Assembly (NCBI GenBank): GCA_003990745.1
Contig: RBNI01003896.1
Location: 1-15,004, forward strand
Direction of reading: 5' to 3'
Length of the DNA: 15,004 nt
From: Jimgerdemannia flammicorona
Taxonomy: Eukaryota; Mucoromycota; Endogonomycetes; Endogonales; Endogonaceae
How positions within the stretch are numbered: position 1 is the first letter of the stretch; every line of letters starts with the position of its first letter. Made by a program: the position numbers and the translations under genes. Of this stretch, positions 1 to 7,989 are shown piece after piece. The notes beneath the pieces are model-generated. The model made no database searches. It saw only the letters and a list, made by a program, of their open reading frames with translations, and had not been told where the DNA came from.

Positions 1-47
1 AAAAAAAAAAAAAAGAAGTCAGAAAACTGCTCAGACTTTGCCAGTGA
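1..47 (+). other. 3' end of a further upstream unit, with A-run
   Basis: A 14-base A-run is followed by a stretch that matches the bases just before LTR2 (about 4912-4942) nearly perfectly. The same stretch is not found before LTR3. The match means that another unit of the A type probably ended here, so the array may continue to the left of the window. In one frame it reads as a short basic peptide ending in a stop directly before the LTR, as the A unit does before LTR2. Confidence 0.6.
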
Positions 48-73
48 TGATGTCATCAATAGTGATGTCATCA
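48..73 (+). promoter_or_regulatory. Tandem TGATGTCATCA at the LTR edge
   Basis: TGATGTCATCA occurs twice, at 48-58 and 63-73, as a 15-bp-period repeat at the very start of the LTR. It is kept in LTR3 and, with one change, in LTR2. The core TGATGTCA is one transition away from the ATF/CREB-type site TGACGTCA. Binding by a bZIP factor is an inference; the pair may also be part of the terminal sequence used by integrase. Confidence 0.4.
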
Positions 74-140
74 AAGACTAACCAAACAGCATCTAAATCT
101 ATAAATAGCTTAACAGTCATAGTATAGTTAGATTAGCTTT

Positions 141-232
141 GTATGATGTGACTGTAAACTGACTCAGCAGTCAGATGATCTCTTGACATATCAGATCACA
201 CTTGTACTATGTGACTGTATTCCGACTCAGCA
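141..232 (+). promoter_or_regulatory. Duplicated U3 segment with Gcn4/AP-1-type sites
   Basis: Two related 29-bp segments (141-169 and 204-232) share GT-A-T-ATGTGACTGTA followed by a TGACTCAGCA-like end. The first has TGACTCA at 160-166; the second has CGACTCA at 223-229. LTR2 has TGACTCA in the first segment (5055-5061) and TGACTTA in the second. LTR3 has TAACTCA in the first and TGACTCA in the second (13400-13406). The ancestor probably had both, which resembles an LTR enhancer. The binding factor is not shown by the sequence. Confidence 0.45.
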
Positions 233-284
233 AGGCACATAGTGTTACATCCATATTCAGCATAGCTTAGATAGCCCTCACTAG

Positions 285-292
285 TATAAATA
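285..292 (+). promoter_or_regulatory. TATA box of LTR1
   Basis: TATAAATA is followed by a run of C and T. The same sequence in the same place occurs in LTR2 (5180-5187) and LTR3 (13463-13470), where the surrounding bases vary. It fits the core promoter that starts the element's genomic RNA. Confidence 0.75.
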
Positions 293-419
293 CCCCCTCC
301 CCCAGACCTCAGAATCTCAGACTTATACAGACCTGAATAATCCGAACACAACTCCTGAGCACTTCCCTACAATATCCCTTCATACAACTACTCCTAGTAT
401 AGTAATATCATAAATAGTG

Positions 420-425
420 AATAAA
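420..425 (+). terminator. Poly(A) signal of LTR1
   Basis: AATAAA lies about 135 bases after the TATA box and is kept in all three LTRs, where a polyadenylation signal is expected. In a 3' LTR it would end the genomic transcript. Confidence 0.6.
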
Positions 426-496
426 CCTATTTAATAACCCACAAACTACTCTTAAGTAAATCCACTCCCCATTAGGTCCCACTCCTAACTCTATCA

Positions 497-605
497 TGAA
501 ATTTCCTAATTAGGTATTGTCTGCAGCAATATGCTAATTCAACTAAGCTGGTTTTAGTTTCTTAAACTTCCTGAAATACAGAAAATCCTGAACATCCAGA
601 ACTAG
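497..605 (+). other. Unit A leader with possible primer-binding site
   Basis: This is the stretch between LTR1 and the first coding-like sequence, conserved after LTR2 and LTR3. About 14 bases past the proposed LTR end lies TAGGTATTGTCTGC, which reads TGGGTATTGTC in the other two copies. A TGG-leading sequence here could be a tRNA primer-binding site. The gap is longer than usual and I cannot assign a tRNA, so priming by another route is possible. Confidence 0.35.
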
Positions 606-2812
606 TCTGAAAAAGGACTTTGGTTGAGATATCAACCCGATCTTGAAATCAATAAGCATAGAGGACATACTCTATATAAAATTGATCTTGACCATAAGAA
701 AACAGTCTTCCAGAATATCCAGAACTTCCAGAAAACTCTTCCAGAACTACATAATGGTTACCCTAAAAAGCAACCCTCTTACAACTTAGTAGCAGTGGTT
801 TATAATCCAATTCCACTTCAAGACACTTTCTCACTCTGCTACAAACCCCTCTGAGAATTCCTATAAGTGGTATAAAGCCCAACCTCTGAACTAGAATTTA
901 TCCTAAACCATCTGACAATCTGAAGAAAATTGAACCTGATGTATAAGGACAATTTGACCTCCACACTTACAACAAGTGGGACAAACTTCATTCAAAGAAA
1001 GAAGTACTCTGATTAAACCAGCAAATAGGCAAAACCCTATTCACTGAACTCCTTGCACTACACCTGGCAAGTCAAGACGAAGAAGGTCTTATTGAAGTCT
1101 TCTTTACTCTTCTCAACAAGAGTTTTGTCAGCTCCACAAATCCGAGTAACCTAGGACAACCAGCAGCAGTCTTTCTAGCCTTAGTCCCTCATGAAGCCCA
1201 AGCCTCTGTAGCCAAGTAGCTTAACTCTACTGACTTTCACTATACCAGGACCAAGACTGTGTTATACTACCAATTCCAGAATAGCAAGACCTGCTATATT
1301 CTTAAGGAAGAAGTAAGAGAAATCCTTCATCAACTACCTGACCCTAAACCAGAAGCAGATTCTGCTACTGCTCTACCTGAATCTGAAACCAACACCGAAT
1401 CAGAACTTGACTTTGAATTAAGTCCATCCGAAATCAGATATATAACTAATTCTGTCTATTTTGATACTGAGCAAACCCAATTATATGGGGACCAAACTGA
1501 AGAAGAGGAGGAGTATCTCAGTGAATTTGATCCTGGATATACCACCGAAGGAGATACACCTCCATCAGGCCAGAATACATCTACACAACAACAAACAGCT
1601 ATCTATCAAGCCCTCACTCCAGACCCACAACTACTACTCCAACAACTTATACAGACCCAAAGAATGCCATCACACTCTACACCAGTACCCCAAGTAGTAC
1701 CAGTAACACCACTACCAGCAGTCCAACCACCTCTAGCAAACAATATGGCAAACCAACAGATTCTAGACCTCATAGCCCAGGTAGCCATAATGGCAGCAAC
1801 CATTACTGCCTTAGCTGAACAGACCCAACCTACTAAAAATCTGAGCCTACCCACCTTCAATGGTACTACACAAGAAGTCCAAAGCTTCATTAGTGTAGTT
1901 GACACCAACTTCGAAGCCAACCAATGGACCAATGAGCAAGTTGCTGACTGCCTTCTGACAAACAATTAAGACCAGACCCTGGAACAACTCTTTGCTACCA
2001 CTACAGCCTATGTCCACCAAGTTGTTACATTCTTCTGAGAACCCGCCAAAGAATGGTGGTGAACCCTTTCTGAAAAACCCCTCACATGGGACACCCGACC
2101 TGCAGTAGTTGCTCAGAATGCAGCAAACAATGCCCCAGAATATGGAGTCCATCCTGCAGCCCCTGGACTGAAATAACTTGTGATTGCTCAATACTGCAGC
2201 ATAACCATGATTGCTGAATCTCAAGTAAAACTCCACAATCTCAAATTTGATATATATGATAAGGAAGAATTTGAAACCTTCTGTACAAAACTCAAGTCAC
2301 TCCTGAACACTGTTGGCCTAGGATATATTGCTAATGATGAAGCACAAAATGGTACAAGAGCAGACCATTTATTCGATGCCCTGCCTGAATGGCTTACTAG
2401 AAAAATCCGAGAATAAGGCCACCCAGTTGGTTGTGATTACCAACAATGGTGCCTAGCAAGAATCAAGACTATGGTCAAGCGAATCCTAACAGCTGGACCA
2501 ATTCTGCCCTGAAGACAATTCAACAATAAGGAAAAGACTTGGACCAAGAAAGAAGAACCCAAGCATGAAGCATCTCAAGCTCCCTCTATATCCACCTCAT
2601 GGACACCCAGAAATCATGAACCTACCCAGCTGAGTACCTTCAAGAAACTTATCAAAGGAGAAAGGAATGAACTTTGAAGAAGTGGAGCATGCTTCTACTG
2701 CCGAAAGACAGGACACATGGCCAGTGCCTGCTCCAACTGAAAACCCTGAACAACAACACAAGCAACTATTACTACTCTGCACCACCTCAACAACCTGACC
2801 ACCAGAACCCTA
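606..2812 (+). pseudogene. gag: Gag polyprotein of unit A (decayed)
   Basis: Gag is the structural protein that packages the element RNA into particles. A readable segment at 606-854 may be its N terminus; the frame is then lost for a while. From about 900 one frame runs to the dUTPase. It holds an acidic stretch (about 1380-1560), a Gln/Pro-rich stretch (1570-1740), and a capsid-like part beginning LSLPTFNGT near 1841 and containing an EWW motif near 2052. It ends with the zinc knuckle. Many in-frame stops are present, for example TAG 1217, TAA 1967 and TAA 2414. At 1967 and 2414 unit B has CAA. The start codon cannot be fixed. Assignment to Gag rests on position, the zinc knuckle and the capsid-like start. 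Confidence 0.7.
2690..2731 (+). other. Nucleocapsid CCHC zinc knuckle, unit A
   Basis: The frame encodes CFYCRKTGHMASAC, a complete C-X2-C-X4-H-X4-C zinc knuckle that binds RNA in retroelement nucleocapsids. All four ligands are kept. Arg codon CGA at 2702 is TGA in unit B at 7296. Confidence 0.9.
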
Positions 2813-2815
2813 GAC

Positions 2816-3220
2816 TTTGTCAAGTTAAGACAAACTACTAAGGCCCCAATCAAAGGAAGTCAAAAAGCAGCTAGATATGACCTGTATGCAGCTGAAGAAG
2901 CTACAGTTTCCAACTGAGAAGTCAAACAAGTCTATACAGGAATCAGCATCCAAATTCCTGAAGGACATGTTGGAAGAATATACTGTTGTAGCAGTCTAGC
3001 ATTGAAAGGACTCTCAGTAGAAGGAGGAATTATTGACAAAGATTATATAGGCGAAATTATTGTCCTTATCCGAAACCACAGTTGGACATCCTTTAAGATC
3101 CCTATAGGTTTCTGTATTGCCCAGATCCTATTCGAAAAAATCAAGTCAAACCTGATAGTCAAGGAAGTCCCTAAACTACTATCCACCATCTGAGGATCCA
3201 AAGGATTTGGCTCATCAAAC
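2816..3220 (+). pseudogene. dut: dUTPase domain of unit A, between nucleocapsid and protease
   Basis: Trimeric dUTPases split dUTP into dUMP and pyrophosphate and so keep uracil out of cDNA. About 135 codons carry the five family motifs in order: YDLYAAEE (motif 1), a GRIYCCSSLALKG version of motif 2, GGIIDKDYIGE with the Asp and Tyr of the active site (motif 3), CIAQILFEKI (motif 4) and stop-GSKGFGSS (motif 5, where family members have Arg). It is in frame with gag before and protease after, so it was a domain of the polyprotein. Two in-frame stops (TGA 2915, TGA 3191) and Cys at the motif 2 Arg position make it inactive as it stands. I am sure of the family from the motif series. Confidence 0.9.
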
Positions 3221-3394
3221 AAAGCCCCAGCCCAACCTACTGTGAACAAAGAAGAACAATTCTACAAGAAAATTGAAGATAGATATATACCAAGCAGCTG
3301 ATGCCCCCACAGCATTGGAATGTACTCTTCCCAAATGATTGATAATTGCTTCTCTTGTGTCAATAAACTGGCTCAAAGAAGAACCAACAGAAGG

Positions 3395-3730
3395 AAAGCT
3401 CCTACAACTGAAATTACCACTATTGGATCAGACAAACTACTTACACTTCAAGCTTTTGTCAACCGAGCACCTGTCAAAATTATGATAGACAGTAGTGCCT
3501 CAGGCAACTTTATCAATGAAGAAACAGCCAATAGACTCAAGGTCTTCACCTCCCTGGTATACAAACTCAAGCAGTTGCCACAGCTGATGGAACCTCACAT
3601 GTCATTAGCAAGGAAGTCCACAATCTACTCTTCTGAATTGGTGACTACTGAGTACATGTTACCCTCCAAATTGTACCACTTCCTAATAATAAGATCATTC
3701 TTGGAACCCTATAGTTGAAACAAGAGAACC
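3395..3730 (+). pseudogene. Aspartic protease of unit A (frameshifted)
   Basis: The retropepsin-like protease cleaves the Gag-Pol polyprotein. The sequence reads APVKIMIDSSASGNFI, with the active-site Asp codon at 3488; the Gly of the usual D-S/T-G motif is Ser (AGT; unit B has GGT). Near 3560 one base is missing relative to unit B, moving the rest of the domain to the next frame. The distal PWL-type end, followed by NPMIDW, is recognisable near 3706-3750, with TAG 3712 where unit B has TGG. The linker up to about 4004 continues in the shifted frame. Confidence 0.8.
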
Positions 3731-3999
3731 CCATGATCGATTGGGTAAACCATTCTCTAACCATCAAGAAAGGATGCCACAACTTCAAGCTGTAAGGCAA
3801 AAAGGACCCACTCAACTCTAGTGACTCTAGACCAAAGATCATACATATCAATAAGCTACAACTCAAAAAATTAGCCAAGAAATGCCCTCTCTTCACCATC
3901 TCCATCTGTCTATCCAAAGGAGAACCCGAGAACTCTGAAGAAGATTTTTCCAAAGTTGACAGTTATTTCAGACCACTACTCCAGAAAGTCCAAGACACA

Positions 4000-4020
4000 T
4001 TTCTGAACCAAACCACAGAA
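4000..4020 (+). other. Internal deletion junction (RT to GPY/F removed)
   Basis: Sequence matching unit B up to about 8605 joins directly to sequence matching unit B from about 11258, so about 2.65 kb encoding RT, RNase H and integrase is absent. Short similar sequences (CTGAA and CTCAAA) lie at the two break sites in unit B. The reading frame is the same on both sides of the junction, so the protease linker is fused in frame to the region before the chromodomain. Confidence 0.8.
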
Positions 4021-4056
4021 CCACCTGTACCTGTCATTATCAATGACCAAGAAGAG

Positions 4057-4110
4057 TATGAAGTTGAACAAATTCTCAACAAACATAGCTACAAGAACCA
4101 TCCAAATGGT
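4057..4110 (+). pseudogene. Chromodomain stub of unit A
   Basis: The frame encodes YEVEQILNKH, the first strand of a chromodomain, matching unit B at 11310. It then jumps at a CCxAATGG junction to sequence that in unit B lies near 11825. About 475 bp including the aromatic-cage part of the chromodomain is therefore missing here. Coding-like sequence matching unit B continues to about 4155. Confidence 0.75.
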
Positions 4111-4160
4111 ACAACAACACCAGAACAAATTAGAAGGCCCCGACAAGGACATTGAAAGCT

Positions 4161-4173
4161 AAGAAGGGGAGAG
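4161..4173 (+). other. Polypurine tract before LTR-prime
   Basis: AAGAAGGGGAGAG is an all-purine run directly before TTGTAAGT. Polypurine tracts prime plus-strand cDNA and lie directly upstream of the 3' LTR. No such tract adjoins LTR2 or LTR3. Unit B keeps only the first part (about 11885-11892). Confidence 0.6.
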
Positions 4174-4174
4174 T

Positions 4175-4224
4175 TGTAAGTGCACAACCTCCAAGCCACC
4201 AAAATTGCATGTCATCCTCAGAAC
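4175..4224 (+). repeat. Start of a second LTR-like module (LTR-prime), truncated
   Basis: From TGTAAGTGCACAACCTCC onward the sequence matches unit B from about 11893 and, inverted, the right flank ending near 14922. After CTCAGAAC at about 4224 the match with unit B is lost. It looks like the left end of a different LTR, cut short. Confidence 0.6.
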
Positions 4225-4942
4225 TAATTTGGAAACCACATATGAGACTACAAAACAAGTTACTGAAGAGATCATCTGGTTACATGAAATATGTCAGCAA
4301 GTACGAGAACCTACCGCCAAGATACAAGAATACTAGAAGAAGTACTATAACTATAAGACTAACTCTGAACTGCTATAACTAGTTTGGTATACTATACTAT
4401 TACAAAAGGAAACCAAAAGTACCAAAATCAAACCAAGATAAGAAGAACCCTATCTCACCCATTAAAAGGTTCACAAACTGCACTTATCAACTCAAGACCA
4501 GGATACACTACAACTATACAAGACCTTATTACTTAGCAGAAGCAAAATACATTTGAATAACTCCATTCGCTCTATCTATATCATCTCCATTGGAGAGTGA
4601 TGAATACTTTATCTGAACTCAAGAAAGGCGATATCGTCAAAACCAATCTCAAGCCATCCATGTGACAGATATTACTACTAGAAATTGCCTCAGATTATAG
4701 AAAATATCATTTCTGAGAGGTTCGAACCCCCAGCCGCAACATTGGGAGCCCTCACCCTAGACAAGGATGGCCAGTCCTTGCAAATGTACTAGCAGACCCA
4801 AAAAAAAAGAGAACTAAGACCTGTTATCCTTGTACAACCATAGCCACCAAGGACAGTCTTAATCTTACAAGAGATAGAAGTGACGATATCTTTGAAACTG
4901 ATGATATCAGAGGTCAGAAAACTGCTCAGACTTTGTCAGTAA
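4225..4942 (+). other. 3' block of unit A, coding-like, unknown function
   Basis: About 700 bases lie between the LTR-prime fragment and LTR2. The part 4386-4822 matches 13988-14425 in unit C and is not found in unit B. All three forward frames are fairly open because the strand is poor in G, so the coding frame is uncertain. One frame has about four stops over ~200 codons and reads on into LTR2; another, with more stops, could form a helical, Glu/Gln-rich segment near 4235-4330 and ends exactly at LTR2. I recognise no domain. It may be the rest of an accessory ORF downstream of pol, or remains of another element. Confidence 0.45.
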
Positions 4943-5179
4943 TGATGTCATCAATAGTGATATCATCAAAGACTAACCAGACAGCATCTAAATCTATAAA
5001 TAGCTTAACAGTCATAGTATAGTTAGATTAGCTTTGTATGACATGACTGTGAACTGACTCAGCAGTCAGACGATCTCTTGATATGTCAGATCACACTTAT
5101 ACTATATGACTGCATTCTGACTTAGCAAGGTACTTAGTACTACATCCATATTCAGCATAGCTCAGATAGCTCTCACTAG

Positions 5180-5187
5180 TATAAATA
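5180..5187 (+). promoter_or_regulatory. TATA box of LTR2
   Basis: TATAAATA is followed by the same C-rich run as in LTR1. Confidence 0.75.
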
Positions 5188-5314
5188 CCCCCTCCCCCAG
5201 ACCTCAGAATCTCAGACTTATATAGACCTGAACAATCTGAACACAACTCCTAAGTACTTCTCCACAATATCCCTTCATACAACTATTTCTAGTATAGCAA
5301 TATTATGAATAGCG

Positions 5315-5320
5315 AATAAA
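5315..5320 (+). terminator. Poly(A) signal of LTR2
   Basis: AATAAA lies in the same position as in LTR1 and LTR3 and could have ended the unit A transcript. Confidence 0.6.
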
Positions 5321-5405
5321 CCTATTTAATAACCCACAAACCACTCTTAAGTAAATTCACTCCCCATTAGGTCCCACTCCTAACCCTGTCACGAAATTTC
5401 CTAAT

Positions 5406-5420
5406 TGGGTATTGTCTACA
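5406..5420 (+). other. Possible primer-binding site of unit B
   Basis: TGGGTATTGTCTACA begins 14 bases after the proposed LTR end. The leading TGG would pair with a tRNA CCA end. LTR3 has the same TGGGTATTGTC at 13687. The tRNA cannot be named from the sequence. Confidence 0.35.
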
Positions 5421-5499
5421 GCAATATGCCAATTCAACTAAGCTGGTCTTAGTTTCTTGAACTTCCTGAAATATGGAAAATCCTGAACATTCAGAACTA

Positions 5500-7406
5500 G
5501 TCCGAAAAAGGACTTTGGTTGAGACATCAACCTGATCTTGAAATCAATAAGTATAGAGGACATACTCCATATGAAATTGATCTTAACCATAAGAAAACAG
5601 TCTTCCAGAATATCTAGAACTTCCAGAAAACTCTTCCAGAACTATATAACAGTTACCCTAAAAAGCAACCCACTTACAAAGAAGATCTTATAGAAGCCTT
5701 CTTTACTTTTCTCAATAAGAGTTTTGTCAGCTCCACAAATCTGAATGATCTAGAACAACTAGCAGCAGTCTTTCTAGCCTTAGTTTTTCATAAAGTCCAA
5801 GCCTCTGTAGCTAAGTAGCTCAACTCTACCAACTTTCACTATACCAGAACCAAGACCGCATTATATTACTGATTTCAGAACAGCAAAGTCCACCATATTC
5901 TTAAGGAAGAAGCAAGAGAAACCCTTCATCAACAACCTAACCCTGAACTAGAAGCAGACCTAGCTATAGCCCTATCTGAACCTGAAACCAATACTGAACC
6001 AGAACTTGACTTTGAATTAAGTCCATCCAAAATCAGATATACAACTAATTCTGTCTACTTTGATGCTAAACAAACTCAATTATACAAAGACCAAACCAAA
6101 GAGAAGGAGTATCTCAGTGAATTCGATCTCAGATATACTACTGAAGAAGATGCACCTCCATCAGGACAGAACATATCTACACAGTAACAAATAGCTATCT
6201 ATTGAGCTCTCACTCCAGATCTATAACTATTACTCCAACAACTTATACAAACCCAAAGAACACTCTCATACTTGGCACCAGTACCTCAAGTAGTACCAGT
6301 AATACCACTACTAGTAGTCCAACTATCTCTAGCAAACAACATGGTGAACCAACAGATTCTAGACCTCACAGCCCAAGTAGTAATAATGGCAGCAACCATT
6401 ACTGCCTTTGCTGAACAGACTCAACCTATAAAAATCTGAGCCTACCTACCTTCAATGGTACTGCACAAGAAGTCCAAAGCTTTATTAGTGTAGTTGACAC
6501 CAATTTTGAAGCCAATCAATAGACCAATGAGTAAGTTGCTAACTGCCTTCTGACAAACAATCAAGACCACACTCTGAAACAACTCTTTGCTACCACTATA
6601 GCCTATGTCTGCTGAGTTGTTATATTCTTCCATAGACCTGCTGAAGAATAGTGGTGAACCTTTTCTGAAAAACCCCTTATATGAGATACCTAACCTGCAG
6701 TTGTTGCTCAAAATGTACAAATAATACCCCAGGATATAGAGCCCATCCTATAGCCCCTGGACTGAAACAACTCATGATTGCTCAATACTGCAGCAAAACC
6801 ATGATTGCTGAATCTTGAGTAAAACTCTGCAACCTCAAATTCAATGTTCATGGCAAGGAAGAATTCGAAACCTTCTGTACAAAACTCGAGTTACTTCTGA
6901 ACACTGTTGGCCTAGGATATATTGCCAATAATGAAGCATGAAATGGTACAAGAGCAGATCATCTATTTGATATACTACCTGAATAGCTTATAAGAAAAAT
7001 CTGAGAACAAGGACACCCAGTTAGTTGTAATCACCAACAATAGTGCCTAGCAAGAATCAAGACTATGGTTAAGTGAATTTTAACAGCTGGACCAATTCTA
7101 CCCCAAAGACAATTCAACAACAAGGAAAAGACTTGGACCAAGAAAGAAGAATCCAAGCATGAAGCATCCCAAGCTCCCTCAACATCCATCTCATGGACAC
7201 CCAGAAGTCATGAACCCACTCAGCCAAGTACCTTTAAGAAACTTACTGAAGGAGAAAGGAATGAACTTCAAAGAAGTGGAGCATGCTTTTATTGCTGAAA
7301 AACTGGACACATGACCGGTGCCTGCCCCAACTGAAAACCCTGAACAGCAATATGAGCAACTGTTACTACTCTCCACCACCTCAATAACCTAACTACCAGA
7401 ACACTG
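5500..7406 (+). pseudogene. gag: Gag polyprotein of unit B (decayed)
   Basis: This is the counterpart of the unit A gag. After about 5678 some 300 bp present in unit A (about 782-1081) is absent. Reading starts in one frame, moves by one base near 6428 (one base fewer than unit A in an A-run) and again near 6715, which brings it into the frame of the dUTPase. The acidic stretch, the LSLPTFNGT capsid start (about 6436) and the zinc knuckle are recognisable. Stops are more numerous than in unit A, for example TGA 7002 where unit A has CGA. Confidence 0.7.
7284..7325 (+). other. Nucleocapsid zinc knuckle, unit B
   Basis: The four ligands C, C, H and C are kept at C-X2-C-X4-H-X4-C spacing. The residue after the second Cys is a stop (TGA 7296) where unit A has CGA. 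Confidence 0.85.
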
Positions 7407-7409
7407 GAC

Positions 7410-7814
7410 TTTGTCAAGTTAAGACAAACTGCTAAGGCCCCAACCAAAGGAAGTCAAAAGACAGCTGGATATGACCTATATGCAGCCAAAGAAGCTACAG
7501 TTTCCAACCAAGAAGTCAAGCAAGTCTACATAGGAATTAGCAGCCAAATCTCTGAAGGACATATTGGAAGAATATACTGTTGCAGCAGCCTAGCATTGAA
7601 AGGACTCTCAGTAGAAGGAGGAGTCATTGATGAAGATTATACAGGTGAAATTATTATCCTTATCTGAAACCATAGTTGGATACTCTTCAAGATTCCCATT
7701 GGTTTCTGTATCACCCAGATCCTATTTGAGAAAATTAAGTCAACTCTGATAGTTAAGGAAGTTCCTGAACTACTATCTACCATCTGAGGATCTAAAGGAT
7801 TTGGCTCATCAAAC
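7410..7814 (+). pseudogene. dut: dUTPase domain of unit B
   Basis: It has the same length and motif order as the unit A domain: YDLYAAKE, GRIYCCSSLALKG, GGVIDEDYTGE, CITQILFEKI, stop-GSKGFGSS. The catalytic Asp and Tyr of motif 3 are kept. In-frame stops stand at 7665 (CGA in unit A) and 7785 (also a stop in unit A). The codon at 7509 is CAA where unit A has TGA, as expected if the ancestor had CGA. The motif 2 Arg position is again Cys. Two independent copies with the domain in the same place make a chance capture in one copy unlikely. Confidence 0.9.
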
Positions 7815-7989
7815 AAGGCCCCAGCCCAACCTACCATAAGCAAAGAAGAACAATTCTATAAGAAAATCGAAGATGGATATGTACCAAGTGGCTGATGTCC
7901 CCATGGCATTAGAATGTACTCTTCCTGAATGATTGATGATTGCTTCTCTTGTGTCAATGAATTGGCTCAAAGAAGAACTAATAGAAGGA

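Larger units (their letters stand above)
48..496 (+). repeat. LTR1 (first copy of the ~449-bp LTR)
   Basis: It matches 4943-5391 and 13225-13672 along its full length, differing mainly by C/T and G/A changes. The proposed start is the TG of TGATGTCATCA, because LTR3 shares sequence only from there. The proposed end is the CA at 495-496, which gives 449, 449 and 448 bp in the three copies. It holds a duplicated upstream (U3-like) segment, a TATA box, a C-rich transcription start zone and AATAAA, the order expected of U3-R-U5. The right boundary is less certain because all three copies run on into the same leader. Confidence 0.8.
48..5391 (+). mobile_element. Unit A: Ty3/gypsy chromodomain element, internally deleted
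   Basis: LTR1, gag, zinc knuckle, dUTPase, protease, chromodomain stub, a 3' block and LTR2 follow one another on the plus strand. Relative to unit B the whole RT-RNase H-integrase block is missing, so this copy was non-autonomous even before its point mutations. Gag, dUTPase and most of the protease share one frame, with many stops of the CGA-to-TGA and CAA-to-TAA type and a one-base loss inside the protease. Family assignment rests on domain order and on the chromodomain after GPY/F in the sister unit. Confidence 0.85.
4943..5391 (+). repeat. LTR2, shared by units A and B
   Basis: It is a full copy of the 449-bp LTR. It ends unit A and begins unit B, with no second LTR or spacer between them. 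Part of the triple site described under findings lies here: CG at 5071-5072, TG in LTR1 and CA in LTR3. The second TGATGTCATCA has become TGATATCATCA. Confidence 0.82.

Noticed and set aside
141..232. CRISPR-like or satellite array in the LTR
   Set aside because: There are only two diverged copies, with a gap unlike a spacer series; they fit a promoter duplication.
1606..2236. Open frames on the minus strand opposite gag (1606-1965 and 1847-2236; similar 6442-6720)
   Set aside because: They mirror the gag frame and exist because the plus strand is poor in G, so few minus-strand stops form. They have no recognisable domain or start context, and the similarity between units follows from the gag sequence.
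3043..3249. Minus-strand open frames opposite the dUTPase and protease (3043-3249, 3645-3953, 7637-7843, 8240-8437)
   Set aside because: The plus strand holds unmistakable dUTPase and protease motifs. The reverse frames are shadows of conserved codons.
4715..4730. GGTTCGAACCC, a match to the tRNA T-arm / Pol III B box, possible tRNA or SINE
   Set aside because: No acceptable D-arm, anticodon arm or acceptor pairing could be formed around it, no A box stands at the right distance, and the segment is part of a longer block shared with unit C, where it reads AGTTCAAACCC.
4801..4810. A-runs (1-14, 4800-4808, 14401-14410) as poly(A) tails of LINE or SINE insertions
   Set aside because: The same run lies inside the matching block of A and C with sequence conserved on both sides and no target-site duplication; it behaves as an internal A-run.
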